Source: Ophiosphaerella korrae (lineage: Eukaryota; Ascomycota; Dothideomycetes; Pleosporales; Phaeosphaeriaceae). Taken from it: DNA of 64,000 nt. The position numbers and the translations under genes were made by a program. This document shows, one piece after another, positions 34,801 to 45,908 of this stretch (position 1 is its first letter; every line of letters begins with the position of its first letter). The DNA is taken from the NCBI GenBank assembly GCA_028456385.1, contig JALNQF010000037.1:186001-250000 (forward strand). Direction: 5' to 3'. Under the pieces are notes generated by a model. It did no database searches, had not been told where the DNA came from, and was given only the letters and a program-made list of their open reading frames with translations.

Positions 34801-35653
34801 CGGCTTTCCAGAAGCCAGGAACCTTGTCGGCGAGCAACCAGGTCTGACCCGCGCCCCCAGTCGCGAAGTCACTTTTGCAGGCAATGACCTTGGGGTCGGT
34901 GAAACCTGGTCGCCCAGAATTTGTTTGAGCCGAGATATTCGCAGTACTAATAGGGATGATTTGGGTGGCGTTCTCTGAAGCCACTGTCGCATTGCCACTG
35001 CCGAGACCATTAAACTCTCCCCCAAAGATGATATTGCCATTAGCGGCTTTTACAATAGAGTGAACGGCCTTGTTGAAGCCGAAGAAGGGCAATTCCTGCC
35101 AGCCATTATTCCAGATTATGGCATTGCTGGAGAAGTTGACCACTTTTGCGTTGAATAGGCCGCCGACATAGACCTGGCCGGCACTTTTGTCGCAATACAA
35201 GGTGTTGACGGTTCCCTCCAGACCCTTCAGTGCTTGCACTTTGCCGTCAGTCGTGTTGAGGAGGGCGATACCACCGGGAGTGGGCATGTTGCCGACGCCG
35301 GTGAAATTGCCAGCAAAGACAATACGCTCGGTGCCGTTGATTTTGAGACTGCACATTGCCTTGATGTCGGCATCGGTGGTGTTGATGGACGCGAAGACGC
35401 CATTAGGATATCGCGAGAGTAATGTGCCGTTACGGCTCGGGGTTTCCTGGGTCTGGCCTTCGTACTCGTAGAGTGATATGGCATCGAAGTCTCCGGCAAA
35501 GGCCACCCGGCCAAGGTCGTCGATCTTCAGATTGGGCGACGGAACCTGCCTGAAGGTGAAGGCGGCGGCCAGGTGAGGCGCTGAGGCGAGCAGCAGCGAA
35601 AGCGCCATTCTGCCGGCGCCCGTGGCCAGCAGGGAAGCGAAGGGTTCCCTCAT
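31878..35653 (-). CDS. RAX2: Rax2-like cortical marker for cell polarity, large single-pass membrane protein
   Basis: Two exons, 35653-32167 and 32104-31878, intron 62 bp (GTAAGT...TCTAG); 1237 aa. The N-terminal signal peptide is MALSLLLASAPHLAAAF, after a short leader from the ATG at 35653. The ectodomain of about 1150 residues is built from kelch/beta-propeller-like repeats with the recurring YVGGLF, IYVAGKF, LYVGGNFT and ILAGHFA motifs and many N-glycosylation sequons. The intron lies just before the single membrane helix (LALWAIVLIGLAIALVLTFL), followed by a 45-residue cytosolic tail. Rax2 marks old growth sites (bud or hyphal tip) and guides NADPH-oxidase and septin-based polarity in fungi. 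Splice join QSRKHLALW. High confidence in family. Confidence 0.94.
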
Positions 35654-37489
35654 GGTGTCGGTGGGCGACGGTTGTGGGTGGAAGAATGGGGGTGCGGCGG
35701 TGACGGTGGTGTTTAGCGCGGCGACGGGGGGTGGGTTTCGTTATGAGGTGACGGTCATGACCGGGGCGGAGGGTGTGCAGGCAGCGAACGGGTCGACGGC
35801 AGGCGCTGGCCGGTGAATTGGCAAGTGCTCCAGGCTACTTTGCGAGTCGGGAAGCCACGACCACGAGGGTTGGGTCTCTGCTTGGCCGCCGATTATTTTC
35901 TGAGGGTTGCCGCGGGTTGATGGCGTCGCGGGACGAGGGCTGCCGGCAGACAGGTGATGCGCGTGCTTGGCAACCAAAGCCACGGTGAATTGGGGTGGCC
36001 TGAAACGAATGACTGTGGTGAGGAATGCGCTGTGTAGCAGTGTGGCAGTTGGGCGGGATGGCCTCGCGGTGAAGGTTGCCAGACAGGTGCAGCTCGCGTC
36101 CAAGGGGAAAGTCGCTGGGAGCGGCGGGGGCACCGGACGGGTTTGTGTCTTTCCCGGTGATGAGCTGGGGTTGGAGCTGGGGGTAGAGCTGGGCCGCGGC
36201 GCTGCTGATTGGCCGCTGGCTGTGCGCTAGTGGCTGGCCTGTCTGTGCGCGGCCAACGGCGGCGAACGATTCGACGCGGCTCCCACGCCAGCAGCAGCGC
36301 AATTCGAACAACCAGACGAATGCTGCTGCTCAATTCTCCTGTGCGGCCGCTCAGGCGCTGGCTGCCCAATTGCTGGGCTGCCACCAATGGCAAAAAGAAG
36401 AGCTGCGCGATTGATGGTTGCCGTGCCCGGGCCCGGTGCCTTTATCCGACCACTTGTCCCCTGGCGGACGTCCCACCAAGCCGGCCTTGCGTTGCGCACC
36501 CATCGCCATCGTGGCTGGGGCAGCACCGCACCGAGTCCATGCGGGCTGTGTAACAAGGCCCCCATCCATGGCCCTCATCGCAACCTCGCTTCTCGTCACC
36601 AAGAGCAAGGTCTTTGTCGCCAACAACCAACGCTGGCAACTTCCCAGTGCCTGCCGTGCGCACATCGCAACCAGCGCCTCGTCTCTCCGCCACGCTACCC
36701 GAGACTTTGGCTGTTTGGAAGCCTTAGGCGAGCAAAACGGCTTGGGATCAATCTTTGTCTGCTCCACTTGTAACGCGCCATCGGCTACCTTAGTTGGACA
36801 CCGTGCCAGGCTATCCATATATATGACATAATGTGCCCCAGCGTGCACCTTGCACATTCCTATACAGTGTCTTGCAGACAGATCATTGCAAGCAAGCCCG
36901 AAAAGCATCGCGATGGCAACGTCGTCGTCATGTTCGTCATTATGCAAGGACTCCCGTCCCGTCACAGCGCCTCCTACCCTTGCACTGGCTGCCAACGGCT
37001 CGTTTCACAATGCGCCCTGGTCAGATGTGACACGCTCCTGCTTAATGGCAGTCTGAATCTCAACTTGGATGTGGCAGCCACTTTCGTGCGCTCAATAACC
37101 AAGTAATGAGAGTCGATTCATTTTACAGCGTCTTACCGCACCGATGCCACGGGGCGACCTTTCGGTCGGAATGTGACCATGGCTGGGCAAGGGATTCGCA
37201 CTCACTATCACACCATGCTCTCAGATGAACAGGTTGTAATGAACAATACCATCGGCTAAACTAAAAATTACAATGTCACGAGCGCCCAATGAGCTCGACT
37301 GAGCACGCAACACAGGTCGATAATCGTGATAGTAGTGCCTGCCTGCCCCGAAGTTTACAATTAATTACATCGCATCATACTACTATCAATGGACATAGTG
37401 ATACAGGGAATAGTATCTGGGTTGACCCTCATTATCGAGGAACGAGTGAATGGGTACAACTCACATAGACCACGAAGCCTGCAATACAG
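35654..37489. other. Long GC-rich upstream region of Rax2, 1836 bp
   Basis: No gene supported. The GC-rich left half (35650-36750) gives long open frames on both strands (for example 35893-36393 minus, 36351-36995 minus, 36418-36831 plus), but none has a domain and they overlap one another in all phases, as expected from base composition. Probably the promoter and long 5' UTR of Rax2, then AT-richer sequence to the MFS relic. Confidence 0.45.
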
Positions 37490-37866
37490 ACTACATCGAC
37501 GAAAAATAGAAAAGAGGTACGCCATAAGTCCTGGCGGTCGAAACTTCCTTGGTGATAAGAATCAAAAGACCGATTATAGGTCCAAGAAAAATATCAAACC
37601 ACTGCAGTCGGCCTTTCATATTTTGTTTAGGCAGCCACCGTACCACGCGCTCAATCGAAGGAATATCGACAAAGGCAAAGCCAAGGCCTAGGAAAGGCAA
37701 GTTGGTCCATCGGGAGACGCCTTGCGCAAAGCCAGCGCCTAGTAACGGACCAGCAACCATGCCGACAAACCACATGGCTTGAACAAGCCAGAATATGTGC
37801 CGCGTCCACGCAGGGGTACAATATCACACAAGCCAATCCAGCAAAATATGCCAGCAGAGATCGCAC
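37490..37866 (-). pseudogene. Decayed MFS (DHA2-type drug/H+ antiporter) transporter fragment
   Basis: Reading leftward from about 37866, one frame gives CDIVPLRGRGTYSGLF. After a one-base shift the next frame gives QAMWFVGMVAGPLLGAGFAQ, then GVSRWTNLPFLGLGFAFV and a poorly conserved tail to a stop near 37491. In DHA2 transporters the corresponding stretch is DIVPLxxRGxYxGL...GPLLGG...GVSWRWxFWINLPF, covering TM4 to TM6. The fragment therefore carries a frameshift, a small deletion in the SWRW...NLPF segment, and no trace of the remaining ten or so membrane segments. Not a functional gene. It sits in a gene-poor gap between Rax2 and an unknown gene. Confidence 0.75.
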
Positions 37867-38387
37867 AATAAAACTAGACCTACCAACATGACTATGTGTC
37901 TGTTAGAGGTTACAGAATCTACATTCCCTGAGTGATTGAAGTGAAATCTGCTTGCCCTAATCTCCTCTTCAAGGCGAGGTGGCTTCCATAGGTACCCTCT
38001 CCAAATTGGTGGAGCCGATTCTAACGTTGTACCGAATGCACACCTGACGGCGTTCAACAAGCACTGCTCTTCATGCAAATTTCATTGACATAGACATCAA
38101 ATGGCCGTTATTGAGCAATGATGGCTATCAAGTCCACCGTCACCATGGTTTCCATTGTGAATCAGTGTTGGGCGCCGTGTTTAATAACTCTTCTCAAAGG
38201 CACGATCAAACGCCTGTCTTTGTCCTAAATCCGGGGGGGGAGGGGGGGGGAGACTCTACGCGTTCCTGCTTCCGTAACTAACCATGCGCAATAATGTGCA
38301 GAGGGGTTTCTTTGTTCAGATGGTTTGTAGGATAACTTCTAAGCATGAACGTTTTCTCTCTGTTTTGCTAACCAGGAAATCTGAGGA
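37867..38387. other. Intergenic region, 521 bp, with poly-G tract
   Basis: No gene seen. A G8-A-G9 tract lies at 38233-38250, about 140 bp before the start of the unknown gene at 38388. Some sequence at 37870-38080 may be further MFS relic but cannot be read. Confidence 0.4.
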
Positions 38388-39875
38388 ATGAGCAACAAAC
38401 GAGAGTGCACGTCTGGAACCCAGCATCGCTTCTTATGGGTCTCCTCATTGAGAGGAATGGAACGACCTATTCGCTCCAGATCGATCAAAATCATTCGCAA
38501 CCGCTCCCTAAAGTCAAAATTTAATAGAGACAAGCCTTTACCTCCAATACCAGCGGCACATGGAGATTCATCGGAGAATACCTCTTCCAGGAAAGCACCT
38601 ATTGAGTGGCTTGATTCAAATACACAAAACCAAAAAAGGCAGACCTCGTTTCTGTCCAACATTCGGAGTCACACCCCAGGCATCCCAATCATCCACAATT
38701 CGCTATCAGTCCTTTCTGGTCCCGACCTAAGCACTGCGCAGTACCATGGTATGAGAAGTGTAGATAAGCCGACAGCTAGTAGACCTTCATTCCTATCTAA
38801 TCACCAGTCCAAGCTGCACATGAAACGAAAGAATTTCGCTTCACTAGGCATAGAGTTATCTGAAGATCACCAATGGGGTGGGGAACCTTGGCTAGGCCCA
38901 CAAGATTCTGTTCAACCCAGGAATGATTCCTGCTCTAATTTATCGGTGCGAAGTAGGATTTCCCGATCACTAAATCACGCAAGTACCCAACTCGAAGAGT
39001 CCTCCTTTGACTACGATATAAACGAGAGACTAGAGCATCTCAGCGTCTCACAAGATTATCACAGCATTCTTGCAGATCAATATCGCGAAAGTCGCCCTTC
39101 CGTCCTGGGCCAAGTGCGCCAAAGCAACTATAGAAATGTAGAAGCGACGCACAATAAGGCCTGCCAAGCTGCACGTAGCCCCGCACTCAACGATTATGAA
39201 TTGATACCAAACCCGTTGTGCTGGAGAAGGGGCCGCGATGGTACTTTGGCTAGTCGGTCTACACCCAACCTTCTCGGAGATATATACAAAGCTCCATATC
39301 AACCGAAGACTCCTTGGATATCAACCCAGAGGACAAGCCTTGGACCACTTGGTCCTAAGCTCCAAAATACCCCTCTTTTAATGCCTAACACGTTTAAGAG
39401 TCCCCGGGCGAAGATATGCGTTTCTAGCGGTTCTGCACTCAAGCACGAAATACATATGACTTCAACTCCGCAGTCAAATAGCTCAAGGCCTCTTAGTATT
39501 TCCCTACCGCCAGAAACCTCACACAGCTCCCCCGATTTTGACACATACTCAGTAGAGACCAGGTGGCTATCCCGTCCTCGAGAGTGTACGCAAGCGTCAA
39601 TAATACCTACGGCAGCAACCTGCAGCAACTCTATTGCATTCACAGACCCAACGCCATTAGGTCTGCCAGAATCGAATACCTCATGCCCCCCAGTCTCGCC
39701 AAATACTCGCCCAAAGAATCAAAGATCTCATTTACACATAATAGATAGAGCAAGGGATACCCACGGCGCATGGAAGAAGCACAGGAAAGAGGCCAAGCAC
39801 GAAGAGTTTAAGCAGCGCATCCGAGTAGTAGGCTTAGCGGATACTTCCGTCCGCCCAGGCTACATACGCTGCTAA
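38388..39875 (+). CDS. Large disordered fungal protein of unknown function
   Basis: Single exon, 495 aa, starting at an ATG. The body is rich in Ser, Pro, Asn and Arg with polar low-complexity segments (RSRSIKIIRNRSLKSKF, KPLPPIP, NSSRPLSISLPPE) and no membrane helix or signal peptide. The C-terminal 45 residues are different: DTHGAWKKHRKEAKHEEFKQ then RIRVVGLAD. A W-x-K-H-R...K-x-K...IxVxG block of this type ends many Dothideomycete proteins of unknown role. The PLPPIP motif could bind an SH3 domain. Likely a cytoplasmic or nuclear regulatory protein, but I do not recognise it. Confidence 0.6.
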   Translation: MSNKRECTSGTQHRFLWVSSLRGMERPIRSRSIKIIRNRSLKSKFNRDKPLPPIPAAHGDSSENTSSRKAPIEWLDSNTQNQKRQTSFLSNIRSHTPGIPIIHNSLSVLSGPDLSTAQYHGMRSVDKPTASRPSFLSNHQSKLHMKRKNFASLGIELSEDHQWGGEPWLGPQDSVQPRNDSCSNLSVRSRISRSLNHASTQLEESSFDYDINERLEHLSVSQDYHSILADQYRESRPSVLGQVRQSNYRNVEATHNKACQAARSPALNDYELIPNPLCWRRGRDGTLASRSTPNLLGDIYKAPYQPKTPWISTQRTSLGPLGPKLQNTPLLMPNTFKSPRAKICVSSGSALKHEIHMTSTPQSNSSRPLSISLPPETSHSSPDFDTYSVETRWLSRPRECTQASIIPTAATCSNSIAFTDPTPLGLPESNTSCPPVSPNTRPKNQRSHLHIIDRARDTHGAWKKHRKEAKHEEFKQRIRVVGLADTSVRPGYIRC

Positions 39876-40672
39876 GGGCCGAGACTGAAGATAGGGAGAA
39901 GTGGTGCGGCATGCGTCAATACGTTATATTTAGTTGCTAGACTCATATTTTGTAATAGGTAATAATAATAGATCACCAAGGCCTTTCAGTAGCGTGGATC
40001 TTGTGATTTTGCATTCGAAAAAAAAAAAAAAAAAAAAAAAAAAGTCCGTTAGTGCTCGATAGGACGGTCCAAACTCGCTGCATCATCGTCGAGCCTTATT
40101 GCCAGGCATTCCAGATATACACACGATGACCATCCCCTGAATCATGAATCGAAAGATGAAATGCAATGTCTGGCTACTTTTCTGATATCACGAGGATGTC
40201 GTCAATGAGCAATAGGCTGAACACCCGATTTGGTTGATCTTGTGGGAAGTAGGGATTCATCTGTAGCTACCAGATGTACACATCAATGTTCCCAAGGCCA
40301 AACTTAAATTTTACTCAAAGTGGTTGTATGTCAACAACGAGGTCAGATGGAGGGTGGTGATGTGCTATTGATTGATATCTTTGGGGGGGGGGAAATGAGT
40401 CTAGGTTTTATGTACGTATGTATGTATATATATATATATATATATTAAAACGATAGCGTCCGCCCAAAAAAAAAAAAAAAAAAAAAAAAAGTAGGTCAAG
40501 CAATGTTTTCAATGCAGGTGAAAGTAGACGACATAATACCGAGTTGGATATTCCAAAGTTTGCACACAAAATTTGGCGCCAAGCGATAGCGTTCCAAACC
40601 ACGAATCGAAAAAAAATAAAATAAATAAATAAACGTCCCGGTTTCCCCTGAGCCAGCGGGGAGGTAAAGTAA
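39876..40672. other. Convergent region with poly-A and TA tracts, 797 bp
   Basis: Between the convergent stops at 39875 and 40673. Contains a 26-A run (40018-40043), a TA microsatellite (about 40425-40446) and a 25-A run (40466-40490). No gene. Confidence 0.55.
40018..40490. repeat. Two long poly-A runs and a TA microsatellite
   Basis: A26 at 40018-40043, (TA)n at about 40425-40446 and A25 at 40466-40490, all in non-coding sequence. No duplicated coding sequence precedes either A run, so there is no sign of a retroposed gene copy. Confidence 0.85.
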
Positions 40673-41488
40673 CTATTTCGAAGGGCCTTGCGTAACAAGT
40701 AACCTCCCGCCATCGCAAGAGACAAATGACCCCGTGGCAAACTGATCTTTCATCAGATATCCATATGCTTCCGCAATGTCCTCTGGCTGTTCGAATGTTC
40801 CCGTCAAGGCATTATCCCTCTTCATTTTGTTCGACCCTTCTTCCCCAATCTTATCCAGCGTACCCTGCAACAATTCAGTCTGGATAGCACCAGGCACAAC
40901 CAGATTCACCCTCAACGGCCTCATGTCAACCGCAAGACCTCTCACCAGCCCATCAACAGCGCCCATCCAAGCCGCCGCATACGTCCACCCCGGAAACGGG
41001 CGGTACGTATTTGTCCCGCCGGTAAGTGTCAGCGACGACTTGGTGGTAAGCGGCATGTATTCGCCCGTGGCAAGCAATTTTGCCAGGATCGATGGCGCAA
41101 GAAATCGAACGGTAAAACCATGCAACACATTTTCAATAGTGACTTCGCTGATCTTCGGAAACGTCACATTGTCACCCGATGTAAATGCAATATGGTCGAT
41201 CTTCTTCTTGCTATTCTGCGTTGCCTTTTGCAAAACGCTCTTGATGTTCGCCTCCATGTTTTCTTTGTCGAGCAAATTGCATGCGAAGCCGGCAACATTT
41301 GAGGCGGGAAGGTCGGGATAGAACGAGCGGAGTTTTTCCACCTTTTCGTCGACTTTTGGCTGGCCGGAGCCAGAGATTGTTACATGGGCACCGTTGGAAA
41401 GCGCCATATTGGCTATGCCGAAGCCGATGCCTGATGTCCCGCCAAAGACGAGGACGTGCGTATTAGCCAGGCGGTTTTGGTGGGCCAT
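40673..41488 (-). CDS. Atypical short-chain dehydrogenase/reductase lacking the YxxxK pair
   Basis: Single exon, 271 aa, ATG at 41488. The Rossmann start HVLVFGGTSGIGFGIANMAL has the classical TGxxxGxG-type dinucleotide loop (GGTSGIG), and FTSGDN replaces the usual NNAG. Where classical SDRs have Ser...YxxxK, this protein has SSLTLTGGTNTYRPFPGW, then TYAAAWMGAVDGLVRGLAVD: the catalytic Tyr-x-x-x-Lys is absent. The rest (RVNLVVPGAIQTELL, FVSCDGGRLL) is well conserved. Fungal SDRs of this subgroup (GTxxxRPxPGW...GAVxGLxRGLAVDL) are known but uncharacterised to me. It may bind NAD(P)(H) without catalysing standard oxidoreduction. No neighbouring pathway genes suggest a substrate. Confidence 0.85.
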   Translation of the reverse strand: MAHQNRLANTHVLVFGGTSGIGFGIANMALSNGAHVTISGSGQPKVDEKVEKLRSFYPDLPASNVAGFACNLLDKENMEANIKSVLQKATQNSKKKIDHIAFTSGDNVTFPKISEVTIENVLHGFTVRFLAPSILAKLLATGEYMPLTTKSSLTLTGGTNTYRPFPGWTYAAAWMGAVDGLVRGLAVDMRPLRVNLVVPGAIQTELLQGTLDKIGEEGSNKMKRDNALTGTFEQPEDIAEAYGYLMKDQFATGSFVSCDGGRLLVTQGPSK

Positions 41489-43068
41489 TTCTGTTTTGGA
41501 GATTATGTGATATCTGGTATGGTGTTGAAGTGGAGTGTCGTCCTGAGAGTGAATTCAATAGATGAGTAGAAGAGGAGGTCTGGATGCTCGGATGTATTAG
41601 CATACGGGCGGGATGAGTAGCGTGCGGCTAATATGATTGGTATACCTGGTTGGTTGCGGACTGGACCACCGGTGCAAGGTTGCACCGAACGCTAACTAGA
41701 GGCCGTAAGCTGCACTGCAACTTCCTCAACCAAAACCAACTACCTATTTTATCACTACCTAAGTAGCACGTAGGCATAGAATACAGGTGATTACCTAGTT
41801 CTCCTTTCTATATTATGAGGTTGGTGCTTTTTGTTAGTGGGTGTTAATATTGCGCTGGTGCTGGTGGCCGTCTTGAAAAACGAGTCTATCACCATCCACT
41901 AGATTAAGTTGAAGAAAACCACTGTGGGTATCCCAAATAACTGTTTTGTAGTCAATTACTTTAGTTTAAAAAAAAAACCCCTTTTCTTAATTAAATACTC
42001 CGTACATTATTTCTGCAGAGGAGGTAATTAGATACGAAGTACATTTATGCCGCTGGGAAGAACAAGTGCACGAGGTGGCTCACCTTAACATAGGCGATCA
42101 TGCAGACGTAAAAATACTTCGTATGTTGCGCTACTAAAACGGCCAATTCCATGCGACCTGATAGGGAATATTAGACTGGTAGCACCATTCTCTCATCTCC
42201 TGTACCGAGTCAGTGCTATTATATTATTCTTGGGGAATCCATACCGGGGTAGGGTCATCGACGTTTTACCCCGTGAACTCTCTTCTTAATCAAGAAGATT
42301 GGATATTTAATAATGGATTAGGTTGATTTGTTTGAAAAGTAACAGGAAGGGCAGATGCCAATCTCTTGGTACTTGAATTGTTTTTCAATCCAACAAGTGA
42401 TAATGTTCAGGTCCTGTGTACTCTTATTATATGAATATCCGCAAATTATTAAACAGTATGGAGAATTAATATAATACTACCTGCAAGATCAGCACTGTAG
42501 AAATAAAATTGGTGATATTTTCGACAGTACGTATTGCATATTAGACAAGCACTACTATAGTGAATGACGGACCATACATGTCGACGACATTACTCTGGGG
42601 ATAGGATGGCTAATTCTACGCCCCCATGAAGAACAAGTTTCGAGCTCAATGCATTTTTGTAACGGCAGTTTTATGTTTTAACCCTCATAGGGTTAGATTT
42701 CACAAAACAGCAGAGCGAAATCGTATATTGCATTCAGCGGAAGGATTCACAAGGTTTTATTGAAGTGGGCGTAACGGAGAACACCATTCGACTGTGAATA
42801 ACCCCCATGTACTCTCTTGAATTGTCCTCGTTTCACTTTCCACAAAACCAACGCCGAGATTTCTTACCAAGCACTACAAGAAGTGATTAGAACTTGTCAT
42901 CATTGAAGGCTCCACTGCACCTAGACACTTGCAAATTACGTAAACTTGTTCCATGTACAATTCGGACAAAAACGTAATGCAAAGAAATAACCGTATTTAC
43001 GTTCATGATCTATCATTTCTATTAAAAGAAGTAAATAAGTATAAACAATTGAATTAGGGAGCAAGACA
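41489..43068. other. AT-rich, gene-free interval, 1580 bp
   Basis: Between the divergent side of the SDR gene and the end of the tyrosinase gene. From about 41750 the sequence is clearly AT-richer, with many TA steps and no open frame of interest, as in sequence decayed by RIP. A TACTCCGTA motif near 41997-42005 matches the end sequence of the MITEs at 45-47 kb, without a partner. I find no readable transposon protein. Confidence 0.45.
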
Positions 43069-44378
43069 TTATGCGTAGATGTAGCACAGTGGCCCTTCAG
43101 TTGTGCTCATCAGATCCTGTACCTTGACTGGGGGGCCCGCAGCATATCCAAGGTCAATTATAGTGTCAAGTGTTGTGTTGGCGGAGGGTGGCTGATTCAT
43201 GAAAGTGCCAGTGCCTGAAACACCCTTGGGACCTGTGCGAGTCTTGCGGTCCAACTGCTGCCAGATCCACCAGGCGCGGTCAATACCACCGTGGTGAAGG
43301 TAGAACAGAGGATCACCAGGGGATGTGAAGAGGTCACGACCAGGATCGCCACCCATAGAGTAATGACCTATTACTATGTTAGAATGTGAAAGCTCTCAAG
43401 TTGCTTGTGGGGGGAAAACATACCACCGCCATGTACACCAATGAGGCCGGAGCCGGGAACACCTTGCATCTCCATCTGGAAGCTCCAAATGTCCTTGGTC
43501 GTGAGAAGTAGGCTCACAATGGCGGGTGCATTAGCGAACTTTTGGTTGGAGTAGTCGGTCAAGTCACGCTTCAAGCACCTTGGGTTATATCCGAGACCAT
43601 CGCCGTTACCAATGGTAGATCCATTAGTCAAACCAAGGGCAACTGGACCCAGGTTGACTTTCATGTCTTTGAAGGGGCCACTCTTCACACAGCCACCTCC
43701 AGTACCAGCAGGGATGAAGAGGTCAGGCAAGCCGTTTGCAGCACCACCGAGGTTAACGCTTCCTCCACCTGGAATGAACTCGCCATTGCCAGACATTGAA
43801 GTGTCAGAGCCATCGAGCATAGGTGAATTCTCAAGACCAGACTTAGCAGTCTTGGCCCAATCCCAGTAGGGTTGGTAGCCCTTGTAGCCACATTCGTTGC
43901 GCAGGGCTTGCTCGTATTGCCACGTGAAATAGCGATGCCAAGAGAGGAAGGTGCCCGTGTAATGGATGTTTGGAGTCTGGGCGATGTGAGTGCCTACCCA
44001 GTCGTCGAATCGTGATTTTGCTCCAGGTATGAGGGTGGAAGGCGTCTTTGTAGTCTTTGATTGGAGGCAGAGGACAGCATCAATATAGGCTTTGCGTTCC
44101 GGCTTCGAAAGAGCACCCCATTCGCGGCGTACAGCAATGGTGTAGATGTTGCAAGGAGCTCGCTTGGAGGCATTGTCTTGGAGGGTTGAGTTTACTTGTT
44201 GCTGAGCAAACTGTAGAAGCTGAGCTATCTGATCGGTGGCTTCTGAAGTATCTGTGGCAGGCGTGGTGGGCAATGCTGATGCTGGGATTGTACTTGATGC
44301 GGCTTCTTGAGGGGCTGGCAGCGCGTTGGAAAGCGAGGCAGCCGCCACAGTGATCGCCACGGAAGAGCTAAAACGCAT
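43069..44378 (-). CDS. Secreted tyrosinase (type-3 copper polyphenol oxidase)
   Basis: Two exons, 44378-43424 and 43367-43069, intron 56 bp; 417 aa. MRFSSSVAITVAAASLSNALPAPQ is a signal peptide followed by a Ser/Thr-rich pro-segment. The CuA site is DDWVGTHIAQTPNIHYTG then TFLSWHRYFTWQYEQAL with three His, ending in YWDW. The CuB site is split by the intron: IGVHGGG|HYSMGGDPGRD then SPGDPLFYLHHGGIDRAWW supplies the other His residues. The intron border (GGT G|GT...TAG|GT CAT) restores GVHGGGHYSMGG exactly. Such enzymes oxidise mono- or diphenols to quinones; in fungi they serve melanin, lignin-phenol or natural-product chemistry. No biosynthetic backbone gene is adjacent. It sits between two gene-poor AT-rich gaps. 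Confidence 0.94.
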
Positions 44379-45610
44379 TTTGCCGTCTAGCGAATGACAG
44401 GAGAGGAGTGAAAGTTACGAGTTACAACCGGAAGGTTTGAAGGAATGCAGGAGGCTGGCTTTAAAACACCGGCTGAAGTGTAAAGGTACTTCCAGGCTGA
44501 TGGCGGGAACCATCAGCATATAAATGAAGGGATCACCGTAGAACACTCCTTCGGTTGGCGAGCATTTCTTCACTGCCGCGTTCTGTGGCGGGACCCCTGG
44601 TGGGCTTGTCTATTAGGAGATTGATCAGAATAAGTGTGGTGCACGACAGCTGGTCCCATCTTGAAGTCCGAGCGGCCTAGGTTTTCCAAATTGCTAAAGC
44701 ATATCAAGGCTAGAAGAGGTGTTCATGGCCTAAATCCAATAATACTTACATGACGGGCACCACAGGACCCTCGGTATGGGTCGGATGGATCGTATTCCCC
44801 CGTCAGCAAAACCCTTGATGGCCGCGACTAAATGGATGAGCTAGTATGCAAGCGAGGCAGTGCCGCGCACTTTGATGCAGGAGTTCAGTCTCTGGCCTAT
44901 CAGGGCCTCGGATCAATCGTGCCGACGCGTGAATCCCACTAGCCAGGACAGCCGTCAATGCCCCCTCTTGTGTAAACATGGCATCCTATGGCGTCCACAC
45001 AGAAGGCTTCCCATAGGCAGGAACGTCTCGGCTACGGGAAAGATGGGTAGCTGGATCTCTCATGGAGACTTCGAGTCATACAACGATGTCAACGTCAATC
45101 ATTGCTATTTCGGTCTTTGGCAAGCATCAAAGGTGCAAACCAGAAACAACCAGAACATGATGTGAGATCGGAAAGTGGGGCGCGCAACCAAGATAAACAG
45201 GATCGCCCCCGTATCATTTGGAACGTCCGAGCAGTCGGTAACAGGAGACATCCCGGACCACGTGGTGGTAGCGGCAAAAAGTCAGCGTTCAATTCTCCAG
45301 ATCCCAAAAGGTCCAGACCAAAATATTGCTTTTGTAGTCTTCTCGAAGAATCTTCACTAGAGCTCGTGTTGCCTCGTGGCAGCTTTTCGCCTCGTCTAAG
45401 CCAAGGACCCACGTTTAGTAGAAGGAAAGAGAAGAAATGAACTGTAGGATGCATATTACCGTGCCGCGTGCGGAGTCGGCTAAAACCCTATGCTGGTCGG
45501 GTCAAGGGCAGCAAAAGTCAGCACGGACAAACAACTGAGATAGGCCACTATGCCCTCGCCGCAACAGTACCCTGCAAGTCTCATAATGCGGACATAATTA
45601 GGAGGTATAC
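44379..45610. other. Gene-poor interval upstream of tyrosinase, 1232 bp
   Basis: Contains the tyrosinase promoter in its left part. Frames at 44860-45165 and 45102-45440 have no domain. No transposon protein can be read. Confidence 0.4.
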
Positions 45611-45908
45611 TACGGAGGTGCCTTTCAAAAGTCTTTGCCCACGCCAAGACACGAAAAAGCCACATTTCTAGGTTAGGTAGTCCAGTGATTGTGACCACAT
45701 AGTGCGATCTTGCCCTCAAGTCGTGATGCAAAGGCAACAACTATGTCTCGCGTATTAATATTGTAATTAGGCGCCATATAGAGATAAGAAATGGCTAGAG
45801 AGCTATTGAAAATTCAGCAAATTAAGAGGTAGAAGACTTTCATATTGTGTGCCAAGATTGTGGCTTTTTTTTTGGCGTGGGTAAGAACTTTTGAAAGGCT
45901 CCTCCGTA
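45611..45908 (-). mobile_element. MITE copy A (298 bp, TA-flanked, imperfect terminal inverted repeats)
   Basis: Starts TACGGAGGTGCCTTTCAAAA and ends with the near-complement AGGCTCCTCCGTA. The termini pair over roughly 45-50 bp (inner part: CCCACGCCAA...GCCAC against GTGGC...TTGGCGTGG). TA at both ends fits a Tc1/mariner-type target duplication. No transposase is encoded; the only frames are short. It is an almost exact reverse-complement match to copy B at 46443-46738: by eye three C/T substitutions and a 2-nt change in an A run. Orientation sign is arbitrary and set relative to copy B. Confidence 0.87.

Noticed and set aside
36351..36995. Long minus-strand open frame upstream of Rax2
   Set aside because: No ATG start needed for its length, no domain, overlapped by equally long frames in other phases; explained by high GC.
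40018..40043. Poly-A run as the tail of a processed pseudogene or LINE
   Set aside because: The sequence before it is the unique 3' flank of the 38388 gene, with no duplicated or reverse-transcriptase-like coding sequence.
45480..45740. Two apparently homologous small proteins at 45480-45740 (minus) and 46609-46845 (plus)
   Set aside because: The shared half is simply the repeat sequence of the two MITEs; the rest differs because the flanks differ.
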